Below are positions 1-9,750 of a stretch of DNA of 17,340 bases, piece after piece. The stretch covers positions 1 through 17,340 of the forward strand of contig JAPEVF010000937.1 in NCBI GenBank assembly GCA_029747585.1. The letters are read 5' to 3'. This DNA is from Pleurotus djamor. Its lineage: Eukaryota > Basidiomycota > Agaricomycetes > Agaricales > Pleurotaceae. A program made the position numbers and the translations under genes. Below the pieces are notes generated by a model. That model saw nothing but the letters and a program-made list of their open reading frames with translations, was not told the DNA's origin and made no database searches. How positions within the stretch are numbered: position 1 is the first letter of the stretch; every line of letters begins with the position of its first letter.

Positions 1-483
1 GCTTCTAACACCTGAAATCTTCACCAGAGCAAAATCCACAACCTATAGTGAAGGCGACCAGCCATAGCATGCCTGCTATGAACGTTCTGCGACGGCCATG
101 TAGATCGGCAACTCGGCCGAAGAACAACAGCAGGCAGCCCTAAGCGCCCAAGTATCAGAAAAGCATTTTATCGCAGCGAAAATTGGATGAACGCACAGAT
201 GTCAGAGAGTACGCCGAGATGATCCATTGAAGCTGGTTTTCGGGGATGCTGAGTTCTCTGCCAATCGTTGGAAGCGCGATCGATGGGGCAGTCGAGTTGG
301 AGAGCTGTTCGAGCCAAGTTCAAGTTCAATCACTCAATGAGAGATGGTCGTGAATTGGCAAGCCAAACTCACATTGACCAACATCGTCATCGTGCAGGCT
401 GTGATGAGCAGGATGGACTGCAACAGGCTTCTCGACTTCGGGGCATCTGGGGCCTGAACCTGTTCCTCTTCTGCGTGTCCCAT
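1..483 (-). CDS. MFS transporter, DHA2-like, N-terminal part (3' end beyond window)
   Basis: Spliced exons are 373-483, 197-304 and 25-139. The introns are 305-372 (68 nt), 140-196 (57 nt) and one starting at 24 that leaves the window. The start ATG at 481-483 has a good context (ACAATGG). The protein begins MGHAEEEQVQAP, then a first hydrophobic helix (SLLQSILLITACTMTMLVN). Next comes NSTAPSIALPTIGRELSIP and LQWIISAYSLTSGCLLLFFG, followed by the MFS loop 2-3 signature GRVADLHGRRRTF. The order and wording match fungal 14-helix drug:H+ antiporters of the DHA2 type; substrate cannot be told. It would act as a proton-driven exporter in the plasma or vacuolar membrane. Only about 111 residues are visible. 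Each exon is short, so no long open frame betrays the gene. Family call is firm; the subfamily is inferred. Confidence 0.85.
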
Positions 484-1542
484 TGTCGAAAACTGGCGTG
501 CGTCGGTTGAAGAAAGAGGGAGAAAGACAAACTCATGGTGTGCCTTTCGAAGAATTTATTACGAGCGACCCCAAGTGCCATTCGACACTCCATTTAGAAT
601 TTGGGCCGCAACGGTTGTCGGTGCGATTCGATCGCAGCCTGGATGAGTAAGGGAAAAGTCCGAGGCTCGCAGGCGATCCTTGAGCTTGATTACGATTGGA
701 CCGTGGGCCATTCTATAAGCGTAAATTATGGAATTTGGATGACTGTCGAGTTGTACAACGGTAAAGCGGAGAGTGGCATCGTGACAGGGACAAAGTGGTC
801 TTATCTGATAAAAATTGAGCCGCCTATCATCAACGTCGCAAATCTTCAATCGTGATGTCCCTCAATACAAAAGCAGTACTGCCAGTATGTAAAGTGCATA
901 CTATCCCGCGCCTAGGGTATTCACTGTGTTCAGATCGAAACGAGGGTGCAGAAAGGGGGACATGGGTCGGGTATATGTTGTCTGTTCCGCTTTGATCTCC
1001 GACTCATCGGCTGGCACGAGGTACTCTTCGCTGAGGTTGAAATCAAATCCCGACGTGGAAAGATTCAATACGCCTCCTATACCCCTAGTGCGTTGAGGAA
1101 CCTTCTCAGGTTAGCAAGTTTCTCGAAATGGACAGGTTCCTGGTTCTATTCCGACGCGAGTGTCACTTTAGGCCAGGAGAAGCTATTGGTTTCATGTTTT
1201 TACACGCTTTGACACAGACTGCGGACGATTTATGGGCAGAAGGAGGTGGAGGAGCATAACCTCACCATTGATAAATGTCGCCCAGCGCTTCCCGAAACTG
1301 TATGACCCCTACGACCCCCTTCGATTCGGCCGGAGTATTCCTCTCTCTGGTTCGGACTGTTCGTAACCTAGTACGCCGTTCACACCATGGTGTAAACTCT
1401 ATCACAATCACAGTTATAGTAACTATTGGTGAACAGACAGGATTGTTCACTTCTGCGTTCCCTTTGAATCAAGATATGATTTTAGATAGAGACAGCGGAA
1501 GCGAGATCGAAAGATTGCTGCCTAACTACAGAGCAAACTGGG
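484..1542. other. about 1.06 kb with no recognised gene
   Basis: This lies upstream of the MFS transporter start and downstream of the GPI-tail fragment stop, so it should hold the transporter promoter and the fragment's 3' UTR. Short open frames on both strands (for example 601-855 plus, 946-1212 plus, 1275-1589 plus) have no recognisable motif, and I could not splice them into anything familiar. Two small symmetric sites are visible: a 6+6 bp inverted repeat with a 7-nt loop at about 885-903, next to the palindrome CAGTACTG, and the 12-bp palindrome ACACCATGGTGT at about 1382-1393. Neither has an assigned role. Confidence 0.5.
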
Positions 1543-1803
1543 CTACCAAGCAAGTGCAACACCAGCGGTCAACAAAGCGAATAACGTAGCAAGGAGAGAG
1601 CTCGAAGTGGACAAGGTCGATATGGCACCTGATGATGAACCTGGGGACGGTGCGATGGTCGAGTTACCTCGGAAGAAAGCACTGGATGACGAGGGGTGCA
1701 GGACAACAAGAGCAGCACCGGGGCCTGGAACCTCGATCGTACACCCACCAGCACAATCTATCCTCGTAGTCACTTGCTCTCCCTCCAAGATCCCATTCTG
1801 ACG
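1543..1803 (-). CDS. C-terminal fragment of a secreted GPI-anchored protein, possibly a glycoside hydrolase
   Basis: An open frame leaves the N cluster and ends at the TAG at 1543-1545. It reads NGILEGEQVTTRIDCAGGCT, then IEVPGPGAALVVL, a Ser/Thr/Pro-rich spacer, and a hydrophobic end (LLATLFALLTAGVALAW). A Ser-rich linker followed by a terminal hydrophobic segment is the layout of a GPI-attachment signal. The DCxxGCT-x-x-VPGPGAALV stretch resembles the last beta-strands of some secreted fungal glycosidases (GH79-like comes to mind from memory), but that assignment is weak. No start codon or catalytic domain is present; the 5' part is missing and is replaced by ADE4 sequence beyond the N cluster. 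I see it as a true gene end truncated by an assembly join, or less likely by a genomic rearrangement. Confidence 0.5.
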   Translation of the reverse strand, partial: RQNGILEGEQVTTRIDCAGGCTIEVPGPGAALVVLHPSSSSAFFRGNSTIAPSPGSSSGAISTLSTSSSLLATLFALLTAGVALAW

Positions 1804-1826
1804 NAACAGTCTCNTCCGGCNNNGNN
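1804..1826. other. cluster of scattered ambiguous bases (N) at a gene-to-gene junction
   Basis: Ns fall at 1804, 1814, 1821-1823 and 1825-1826, mixed with called bases rather than as one gap block. On the right side the minus strand encodes ADE4; on the left it encodes the tail of an unrelated secreted protein. Scattered Ns look like a consensus made from two disagreeing sequences, as in a false contig overlap. Confidence 0.8.
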
Positions 1827-3457
1827 AACGGTATCACGACCATGTGCCACAAGTTCAGCTCGGGAAGGCATGTCAATTCCGTAGACGTTGGAGTGTCTAT
1901 ACCATATTATTGAGGGAGACGTGATAATCCATTGATAGAACGTACCGAATTGGCGGGGCACAACTCGCCACAATCACTTTCTTGGCACCCACATCTTTGG
2001 CCATCTGAATGATTTCTTTTGAAGTTGTACCTCTCACGATAGAGTCTAGCAAGGTTTTAGACACGGGCATCCGACGCAGAAGGTGCGTACCATCTACCAG
2101 TAAAACATTTTTATCGGCAAACTCAAGTGCCATAGCATTGAGTTTCCGTCGAACATTTTTCTTTCTATTCGAAGTCAGTCGTGCAAAATCCCTGAGTTGG
2201 AGTAGACTCACCGCATTTGTTGTCCGGGCATGATGAATGTACGGCCAACATAACGATTCTTAATAAAACCTTCACGGTAAGGTAATTTCAGCTTTTGAGC
2301 TAAGTTTAACGCAGCGACACGAGATGTATCAGGGACCTTCAGCATATCAGCGACGAGCCTAAGAGGAAAGGTAGATACAACGCTTACAGGGATGACCACA
2401 TCGACACTTAGATTATTTTCTGAGAGGACACGTTGAACCTCGTCGGCCAGAGCATCGCCCATAGCCATTCGGCTCCTGTAGACGCTTATACCGTCGAGGA
2501 CAGAGTCTGGACGAGCAAAATAGACGAATTCAAAGATATCGGGGGCAAACTGGGCTGCTGGAGCGACTCTGCGTCGAGATACGTTATTGCGCGTTATGAT
2601 TATGGCCTCGCCTAAATCCAGTTGAATTAGTTCAGGGTGGAAAGTGTACGGCACAGATAGACTGACCAGGTTGCACGTCCTGCCAGTTACTGAACCCACT
2701 GGCATCAGCTACAACACTTTCACTCGCAAACAGATAATCGTGGCCACTCCCGGACTTGCGCGAAGCCAAACCGACAGGCCTGATCCCATTCGGGTCCCTG
2801 AACGCAATGATCCCAAAGCCAGCTAACATCGCAACACAGGCATATGCGCCCTTGCACTCCTCCATCATCCCTCCGATAGCCGTAAAAATATCCTCTTCGT
2901 TGATACGAAATTTCCCTGTCTTTTGGAGATTGTTGGCCAAGATATTAAGAAGCAGTTCGGAATCAGATGAGGTGTTAATGTGCCTATGGGCCGTGGCATC
3001 CAAGAAATGGCGCAAAGATGAGGTATTGATGAGATTACCATTCTAGAAGCAGTCGGTCAAGAAATTGCGACGATAACATCCGAGTGTGACGTACATGAGC
3101 AAATACTATTCCATAAGGTGAGTTGACATAAAATGGCTGGGCTTCGGAGTTGTTGGAACTGCCAGCGGTAGGGTAACGCACTGAGATGTGATGATGAGTC
3201 GCTAAACAGAGAAACTGAGCGCTTGACATACCGTGCCCAACACCCATACCCCCAACCAGCTTCGACAAAGCTGCACCATTAAAGATATCCCTGACCATTC
3301 CGTTGGCCTTGCATTGGTAGAAACGACCCTTTGGACCACATGTTATGATACCACAAGCATCTTGCCCCCGATGTTGCAAAAGTGAAAGACCTTCGCAAAT
3401 TTCGGGGGCAGCATCGATACTAGGATCATGCAAGAGAAGTCCTAGGATGCCACACAC
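1827..3457 (-). CDS. ADE4: Amidophosphoribosyltransferase (glutamine PRPP amidotransferase), C-terminus lost
   Basis: This is the first committed enzyme of purine synthesis, making phosphoribosylamine from PRPP and glutamine in the cytosol. Exons are 3232-3457, 3095-3180, 2667-3042, 2388-2611, 2212-2336, 2091-2164, 1946-2045 and 1827-1896. The seven introns are 45-55 nt. The protein starts MCGILG, so Cys2 is the class II glutaminase nucleophile, followed by [19 protein letters not shown] and [14 protein letters not shown]. The PRPP-transferase part shows [42 protein letters not shown] and the PRPP loop [13 protein letters not shown] at residues 366-378. The match to yeast Ade4, as I recall that sequence, is close throughout. 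The frame is good to [20 protein letters not shown] and then enters the N cluster at about residue 427. The usual last 80-100 residues are absent, because the sequence beyond belongs to another gene. Three introns (3181-3231, 2337-2387, 2046-2090) are multiples of three without stops, so naive reading hides them. Confidence 0.95.
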
Positions 3458-3843
3458 TAGCGCAAAAGGTCAGACACGAGAAGTCTAGAGCATTATATGG
3501 ACTTCACTGGGACTATGGGCCAGGAAGGTGGGGATAAGAGAATAAAAGTTTATCTCTTCATTATTGCAAAATTATTCTATCTGGCCTTGATCGGGAAGGT
3601 ACAGTGGACGATCGATACTCCGCCCCTAAAACGGGACATCATAAGCACGCGGTACGCGGTTGAACGCGATGCATTTATCCTACTATTACATGTCGTCTAT
3701 TAGAATGCGTAACGAAGAAAGCGATGCGGATGATGGAGGTATATATGTTAAATGCGATGTAGATATCTAAACCCTTCGTCGTCGAAAAAGTGGCCAAGCA
3801 GAGGGAAGGATGAACTTCCGAGAACCAGAGAGAGCCCAAGGTA
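3458..3843. promoter_or_regulatory. ADE4 upstream region and SAM synthetase 3' flank
   Basis: These 386 bases separate the SAM synthetase stop (3844-3846) from the ADE4 start (3457), both on the minus strand. They should carry the end of one transcript and the ADE4 promoter. A TATATA run lies at about 3740-3746. I found no TGACTC-type Gcn4/Bas1 site and no RNA gene. The 68-codon plus-strand frame at 3497-3703 has no recognisable features. Confidence 0.5.
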
Positions 3844-5353
3844 TTAAACCGAGAGCTTCTTCGGCTTTTCCCAAGAGTAATCGGGGTTACCTAGATGAAA
3901 TCGTTAGGGTGCACTGGCGCAGGACGAAATCCAACAACTACATACCGAAGTGGCCGTATGAAGCGGTCTTGAGGTACTGAGGACGCTGGAGATCGAGCTG
4001 TTGAACTGAGAGGGTCTTGAGTATGAGAAATTTATGAGTGAGTGAAAAGGGAGCGTACCAATAACACCAGGTCGAAGATCCCAGTTCTTTTGGATGATAT
4101 CGACAAGTTCTTCATCAGACTTCTTTCCGGTGCCATAGGTATCAACGTAGACGGAAAGAGGGTGAGCTACACCAATGGCATAGGAGAGTTGAACCAAGGC
4201 ACGGCGGGCCAGGCCAGCAGCAACGAGGGACTTGGCTACAAGTCATTTATTAGAGCCCAATTAGTAGGTGTTTTCATCCAAGATGCTCACCGATCCAACG
4301 GGCAGTGTAGGCAGCGGAGCGGTCAACCTTGGAGAAGTCCTTTCCAGAGAAAGCACCTCCACCGTGGGCACCCCAGCCACCATAGGTATCAACGATGATC
4401 TTACGACCGGTTAAACCGGCATCACCCTGAGGACCACCAATGACGAAGCGGCCGGAAGGTTGGATCTGAGACAGTGTGAGACAATTGAATGAAGCAATGA
4501 GAAAAACGGGAACGTACATGGTAGATGGTTCGGTCATCGAGGAGGTTTGAGGGGATAACCTGCTTGATGATCTTCTCGAGGATTTCGGTACGGAGATCTT
4601 CGGTGGAAATTTCCTCGGCGTGTTGAGTAGACACGACGATAGTGTCAACACGGAGAGGGATCATAGCACCACCATCCTTCTTGTATTCGACGGTGACTTG
4701 GGTCTTCGAATCGGGTCGAAGCCAACCAAGGGCGCCTGAACGACGGGCGACGGCCATAGCAGCATTCAACTTGTGCGCGAGCACAACAGTCAATGGCATG
4801 TAGCTGTCCGTCTCGTCGGTGGCATAGCCGAACATGATACCTTGGTCACCAGCACCAAGATCCTCGAGGGAACCGTGGTCCAAGCCTTGGGCGATGTCGG
4901 GGGACTGTTGCTCAATGGCGACAAGGATGTTGCAGGTCTTGTAGTCGAAGCCCTTGGATGAGTCATCGTAGCCAATGTCCTTGATGGTGTTGCGAATGAC
5001 GCTCTGGTAGTCGATCTGAGCCTTGGTCGTGATTTCACCGAAGACCATGACCATGCCGGTCTTGGTGGCAGTCTCGCAAGCAACCTTGGAAAAGGGGTCT
5101 TGCGCGAGGCAGGCATCAAGCTAGACGATCCAGTAAGTATGAGAACGATAGAGTAGACGCGATTTTAAGACATACGATGGCATCTGAGACTTGGTCGCAA
5201 ATCTTGTCTAGCAGGTGGCGAATCCTCAGTATCTGAGGAAAGGCGCGAAAATAGAGATAAAATACCTGGGTGACCCTCTCCTACGGATTCGGAGGTGAAC
5301 AAGAAGTGGCCTGGGGCCAAGGCGGCGTGAACTGGGGCACCGTTTGCAACCAT
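3844..5353 (-). CDS. SAM2: S-adenosylmethionine synthetase (methionine adenosyltransferase)
   Basis: It makes S-adenosylmethionine, the cell's methyl donor, from methionine and ATP in the cytosol. Exons are 5266-5353, 5176-5207, 4518-5120, 4291-4465, 4059-4235, 3946-4005 and 3844-3890. They sum to 1182 nt, giving 393 residues, the normal family length. The six introns are 52-58 nt. Conserved blocks in order: [20 protein letters not shown] with the catalytic His and Asp, [12 protein letters not shown], the ATP-binding signature [15 protein letters not shown], the P-loop-like [19 protein letters not shown], then [20 protein letters not shown] and the C-terminal [11 protein letters not shown]. 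The chosen start ([19 protein letters not shown], context CACAATGG) fits fungal homologues. The frame stays open another 87 codons upstream to 5614, overlapping the neighbouring phosphatase gene by a few bases. I treat this as leader. The symbol follows the yeast naming; SAM1 and SAM2 cannot be told apart here. Confidence 0.96.
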
Positions 5354-5610
5354 TGTGACTGGGACGCGAAGGAGAGGGAGAAGACTAGAAAGTGCTGAGC
5401 CAGTTTCGGACGTCGACTTAAATTTATTGTGCTTTACCTCGCCCTTCATTACGTCAGCTACGCGAAACATCACGCCATTATTTCCCCACGTTTGAAACGC
5501 GCCGCTCATCGATGTGAAGTCAGATTTATCCAGGCAGGCCAATGACATGTCCAGAGGGTCGAAAGAGTAAAATTCCATTGTACATTGCCGTGTGTATCTA
5601 GTATGATGCT
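5354..5610 (-). promoter_or_regulatory. SAM synthetase promoter and leader
   Basis: These 257 bases between the myotubularin stop and the SAM synthetase start must hold the SAM synthetase core promoter, unless transcription begins inside the phosphatase gene. A bZIP/CRE-like site TTACGTCA lies at 5449-5456, about 95 bases before the start codon. An A/T-rich stretch (AATAAATTTAAG on the minus strand, about 5417-5430) could serve as a TATA-like element. Several ATGs precede the chosen start, some in frame. Assignment of function is inference from position and motif only. Confidence 0.4.
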
Positions 5611-8481
5611 TCACATGAACCCTACACCCAAAGGATCCGACTGGCTGCTGTTCGTGGCACTGGGTGTTGGTGATGTGGAGGAACCCGAGTCGGTAGGGGG
5701 CGGGGTAAACTTGCTCACCTCCGCAACTTTGTGCGGCTGCAATTTTACGTTTGAAACAACCCTGACTGGGGGTCGCGCAATCGTTGGATCTTCAGGAAGA
5801 AGCCCTGATGAACCGTAAATGTTCGGAGTCGACACCGATCCAGAAGTCCACGGATTATCGCTATATGGTTCATGGGAAGTAAATGAGGAGGTGGCCCATG
5901 GATTCATAGCTTCAGAAGGAAAAGATGCAATTGCTGAACGCGAAGCACGAGGTTCCTCCCTCCAAGATGATAGATCATCTCTGCTTCGTAGTTCCGCTGT
6001 TTTGTGTTGCTGAGTGTCACCGGGATTGGATAACTTAATGTCTTTGGTAGCCTCTTGATACGCGTCCTGGACTACAGAAAACGCAGCGGTCGCATTTGAC
6101 GAAAACTTGCCCCAGATGGACTTGACTCCGCTTCCGGAGAATAGGTCAGGAACCTTGTTTATGGCTGGTCTGGGACTTGGGGATGGGGATGGGGATGGGG
6201 GCGGGAGGTTCGTGCTGTCAAGCGGAGTTGCACGATGTGAGGGTGATTGGGTGAGCGGATCAGGTAGTGCTGGTGAGGTGCTACGAGCGTGACTTGATGT
6301 GCCTGGAGATGGAGAAGTGGGAGAAGAATGTGCGGGCAGCGAAGGTTGTGGGGTGACGGAACGAGTTGAAGGCTCCTGTCCCTCATCGGGATTGAGTGAG
6401 TCGGTTGCTTTAGTAGATGTCACTGGGACGAGTTTACCATTCATCTCCTCGTCGGACCTGCCATATAGTTCGTGCCAGAACCGCACATCCTTTGGATTGG
6501 GGAGGAGGACACCCATGCTCGACGCAGGGTCCCGATTGGACGGATCATCTAATGAAGGATCATACGACGGATTCTTGTTCAATTCCAACTCGGCAGCGGT
6601 GTTGAAGAAGTCCCATACGCTTGAGGTTTGTTCGCAAGGCGGGGGACCAGAATCTGACGAGCACCGACGTTCACGCTCGGTATTGAACAGGAAAGTGCCA
6701 TATTGACAAGAATAAAGGTGGTAGTGTAATTTGCGAAGGAACCGTTCGTTGAATTCGAATCGATTGGGGAATTGGCGTTGAAGTTGGTAGATACATTCCA
6801 AAAATTGATGGAAAGTAGGACTCGTTTCCTTTACGTGAGTTTGGGAAGCAAATCGATTCTGAACAGATGCCAAGAACGCTTGAGCAGCCTCCGCACCTCC
6901 GGTCGAGTTCATATCGGGAGGAGGAGTGACGAAGAATTTGTCCGAGGAAAGATGTCCACATCTATCAAGAAACTTGTGGCCGAAAGATACCCAATCCTTC
7001 TCAATTAAGACCTGAAAGCCACGAATTGTGCGATAGTACGGGTCTAGGCATAGTTGTGCGAGAGCAGAGAGTTGAGAAGTACGATCCCAGCCGTCGGAAC
7101 AATGAATGAAAACATGGGATGAGTTGACATGGATATTGCGGACGATGATGAGTGTTCCCTCTAGTAGAAGCGCCATATGCCTCAACCAACCAGAACGGCG
7201 AAGAGCTTGCCTATCAAGGGTAGCCAGTCCGGACGCTTGCTCGGAGTCGGTAGCAACATCACCGAAAAGTCCATCGGTCGCTCTCAGAACTTCCACTACT
7301 TTTGCCAATGAGTCTCGCATAGTGTGTATGTGGTCGATGCCTAGGTAAAGTTTTCGTGCTTCTTTGTAGTTGTCCATATTCTCGGTGCCCGCACCCTTAG
7401 CAGTGTTCGCCACAGCATTTACATTTGGACGAGCGTCGACGATGATGTTGGTTGTGGTGGCACCGTATACAGGACCTCCGACTGCTCGTTGATTCGGAGA
7501 ATGGTGAGATTGAAATATGGCTTCGATCAGTTTCTCGTCTTGTATTGACCTGTTCTGCGTGATCCCGACCATTGGTTGGCTAGCACGCGTGATCGATGCC
7601 TAAGGAGCGATGCGTAAACGTTGGTGAGAGTGACAGCAAGTATATAGGATTTACATAGTTGCTCCAGTGAAGGTAGGTAAGAGCAGGAATCCTGGCTTTG
7701 CTTCGGTATTTGGAGGCATATTGCAGAGTCGTATCACTGATCCTAGTCGGCACCACTAGTCTAGCAGGATAGGTAGGACTAAACTGAGGGCTGAAGGTCA
7801 TAAACACGACATTTTATTCGTAGAAACGACCGACCCACAGAGTAATCTTTGTTGATATCGGTAAAGCGCCATGCTCTCGTCCTAGAACCTATGCCCATTC
7901 TCCCATATTCGTCTCTAGGGGAATATATCGTCCAACCATTGACGGTAGGCGGGGGATCACTTGGCCGATAGAAGAAAGCATACAGTTGATTGACCGACTC
8001 TACAACATCCACATCTGTCAATGATAGCGCACGAAGTGCCGAAGTATACGCACTTGTCACCGTCAATTCCTTAACACTGTCAAAGACATCTCCAGCGTCA
8101 CCGTCCTTGTCAAACGCCAATGTGAACGTCTCAAATGTCCGACAATTGAATGTAAGTGGACTCTGGCCGCGCAGTGTTTGAGGCAATCGAGTCACCAGGG
8201 ATATCAGTGGATATGGCACCTAGCAGATAGGACACCATATCTAAGGACTGAGCGATGATGATTGCTACCACCAACTCACCCACATCTCTTCTAGCCCTGG
8301 ATCATCATACCTGAATATGATATGATGAGCAGTTAGGTGTATTGAACCCAGCAAAGTCGACCCGGCCTTGGTGCACCAGACGTTGGTAACCTAGGCGTTT
8401 GAAGGAATTGATCATCAGCCACAAGGACGTCTTCGTAACCCTACGCTTGTTGTTCACCTTGGACACGCGGATCGAATCCAT
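5611..8481 (-). CDS. Myotubularin-family phosphoinositide 3-phosphatase
   Basis: Myotubularins remove the 3-phosphate from PI3P and PI(3,5)P2 on endosomal and vacuolar membranes; Ymr1 is the yeast member. Exons are 8458-8481 (24 nt, MDSIRVSK), 8280-8390, 8054-8219, 7839-7999, 7655-7783 and 5611-7599, giving 859 residues. The PH-GRAM domain fills about residues 1-150 (VTNVWCTKAGSTLLGSIHLT, AHHIIF, WVPYPLISLVTRLP). Then come GRMGIGSRTRAWRFTDINKDY, LVVPTRISDTTLQYASKYRS, ARIPALTYLHW and SITRASQPMVGITQNRS. The catalytic HCSDGWDRTSQ motif has the Cys at residue 364 and the Arg at 370, so it should be active rather than a pseudophosphatase. The last 270 or so residues are low-complexity, rich in Pro, Ser and Thr, with an SPSPSPSP run and two NPW motifs. 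The 8000-8053 intron is in frame and its exact acceptor is uncertain. Confidence 0.94.
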
Positions 8482-8650
8482 GGAAGCGTGCAGTTACGGA
8501 AAGCGCAGTAGATTAGTGGCAGAGAATGCAGTGTGGAGCAACTCTGTGGTGGGCTGTATTCTACATTACAGGCGTTCCCACGACTATATTTTGAGCAAGT
8601 CTCTCTGTTGTGGTTGCGATTACATTGCGAGCAGATCAAGTACAGATACC

Positions 8651-9561
8651 CTAAAGTAGGAGACCAGCGGCAAGGCCAGCTGCCACCAAGAAACCAGCCC
8701 CACGTTTTACTGGCAGTGCTGCGTTTGAAGAAGACGCAGCAGGAGCAGCACTCGTGGTCGAAGAGGACACTTGAGCAGGATCTGAGCTCGTCGGTGCAGG
8801 TTGTCCGGGAAGCGATCCAGTCTCAGGTGTCGTTGTGTTCCCAGCGGCTCCACTCGAACCACCCATTGCAGCCGCCTGGGACGGAATTCAGCGCGTGGTT
8901 CGACGAAATGAAAACAACAACGGCATTTACCTTGAAATCGTCAAAGGTCTTGTCAGCAGGCGCGTTGATTGAGAAGACCATTCCCATGTTACAGTGGCTA
9001 TGGGGCACCATCGTCATTCCTTCTTTGTATATTTTCATAGAAGAGATAGACTCACTTGGCTGGACTTGTCTGAGCACAGAAGAACCAGAGAGGAGCAGTG
9101 GCGTTATCAATGGTAAAACTCCATTCTGGCTTGGTAGCTGCACTAGCATCGACCATGAAAAAGCCAGAGTCAATACCAGGAGGATCAGCTCGCTTTACAC
9201 AAGGCTGAGCGAAGGTTGATTGGGTAACGGACTGCGTGCCGTCGTTAAGTTATTGATCATGGGGCAACGGAGGAACTCGTGGCTTACGTGGTTTTTTGCG
9301 ACACTACGAGGAGTATAAGCATCGGAGGAATCGACAGCAACTGACAAAGACTCACAACTGGAACGCGACGGTGTCACCAACGGCTGCGGTAATGCTGAGG
9401 AGGAAATTGGAATTGAGGAACATATAATTTTGAAAGCGTTAAACCACGTACTTTGGCGGGTTGAACACAAGGCCACCATCGCCAACCTTGATCGTGAAAT
9501 TGGCAGCGGATGCGCTCAGCGCAGCGATGAAGGGGAGGGCAATGAAGGATAGGGAGTACAT
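8651..9561 (-). CDS. Secreted GPI-anchored cupredoxin (extracellular serine-rich type)
   Basis: Exons are 9452-9561, 9356-9394, 9288-9303 (16 nt), 9056-9231, 8931-8997 and 8651-8875, giving 210 residues in frame. A signal peptide (MYSLSFIALPFIAALSASA) precedes the mature start NFTIKVGDGGLVFNP. A single cupredoxin fold follows: AVGDTVAFQF, KNHSVTQSTFAQPC, DSGFFMV and APLWFFCAQTSPANHCNMGM. The first His (KNHSVT) plus Cys, His and Met in the last loop give a complete set of type-1 copper ligands, so copper binding is likely. A Ser/Thr/Pro/Ala linker and a C-terminal hydrophobic tail (GFLVAAGLAAGLLL) after basic residues give a GPI signal. Family members sit at the fungal cell surface; the substrate or redox partner is unknown. 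A further intron probably lies in the 5' UTR (see 9595-9672). Splice sites are all GT-AG. Confidence 0.9.
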
Positions 9562-9594
9562 TATCGAACGAAGGGGAGAAGGTATCTGTATATG

Positions 9595-9672
9595 CTACAA
9601 AAGGATTGGAATCGAGCCTTTGGAAACAAGTTAGACCGCAAGCCAATGTGTAGTTCGTGTTGGACGACTTAC
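9595..9672 (-). other. probable 5'-UTR intron of the cupredoxin gene
   Basis: On the minus strand a perfect GTAAGT donor at 9672 is followed 78 bases later by a pyrimidine-rich CTTTTGTAG acceptor ending at 9595. That is 34 bases before the start codon at 9561. The size suits the other introns here, though slightly long. RNA reads would settle it. Confidence 0.5.
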
Positions 9673-9738
9673 CCTGCTCGTATGTACTGTAAATTCCGGA
9701 GGACTAGCTGAAGAAGAAGAACATCAGAGTGGGAGGCT

Positions 9739-9750
9739 GGCTTATAAGCC
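9739..9750 (-). promoter_or_regulatory. TATA-box-like palindrome upstream of the cupredoxin gene
   Basis: GGCTTATAAGCC is a perfect 12-bp palindrome about 180 bases upstream of the cupredoxin start codon and 67 bases before the inferred 5'-UTR intron. That spacing leaves room for a transcription start about 30 bases downstream. A minus-strand stretch of CTTCTTCTTC follows it, as is common near fungal start sites. Confidence 0.45.

Noticed and set aside
5165..5614. separate protein encoded by the 149-codon minus frame
   Set aside because: Its end is simply the SAM synthetase first exon read through the intron; only the N-terminal extension remains an open question.
6299..6706. 135-codon open frame on the plus strand
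   Set aside because: Antisense shadow of the low-complexity tail and C-terminal part of the myotubularin exon.
8533..9219. 228-codon open frame on the plus strand
   Set aside because: It is antisense to the cupredoxin gene, whose spliced exons give signal peptide, copper ligands and GPI tail; the plus frame has no family features.
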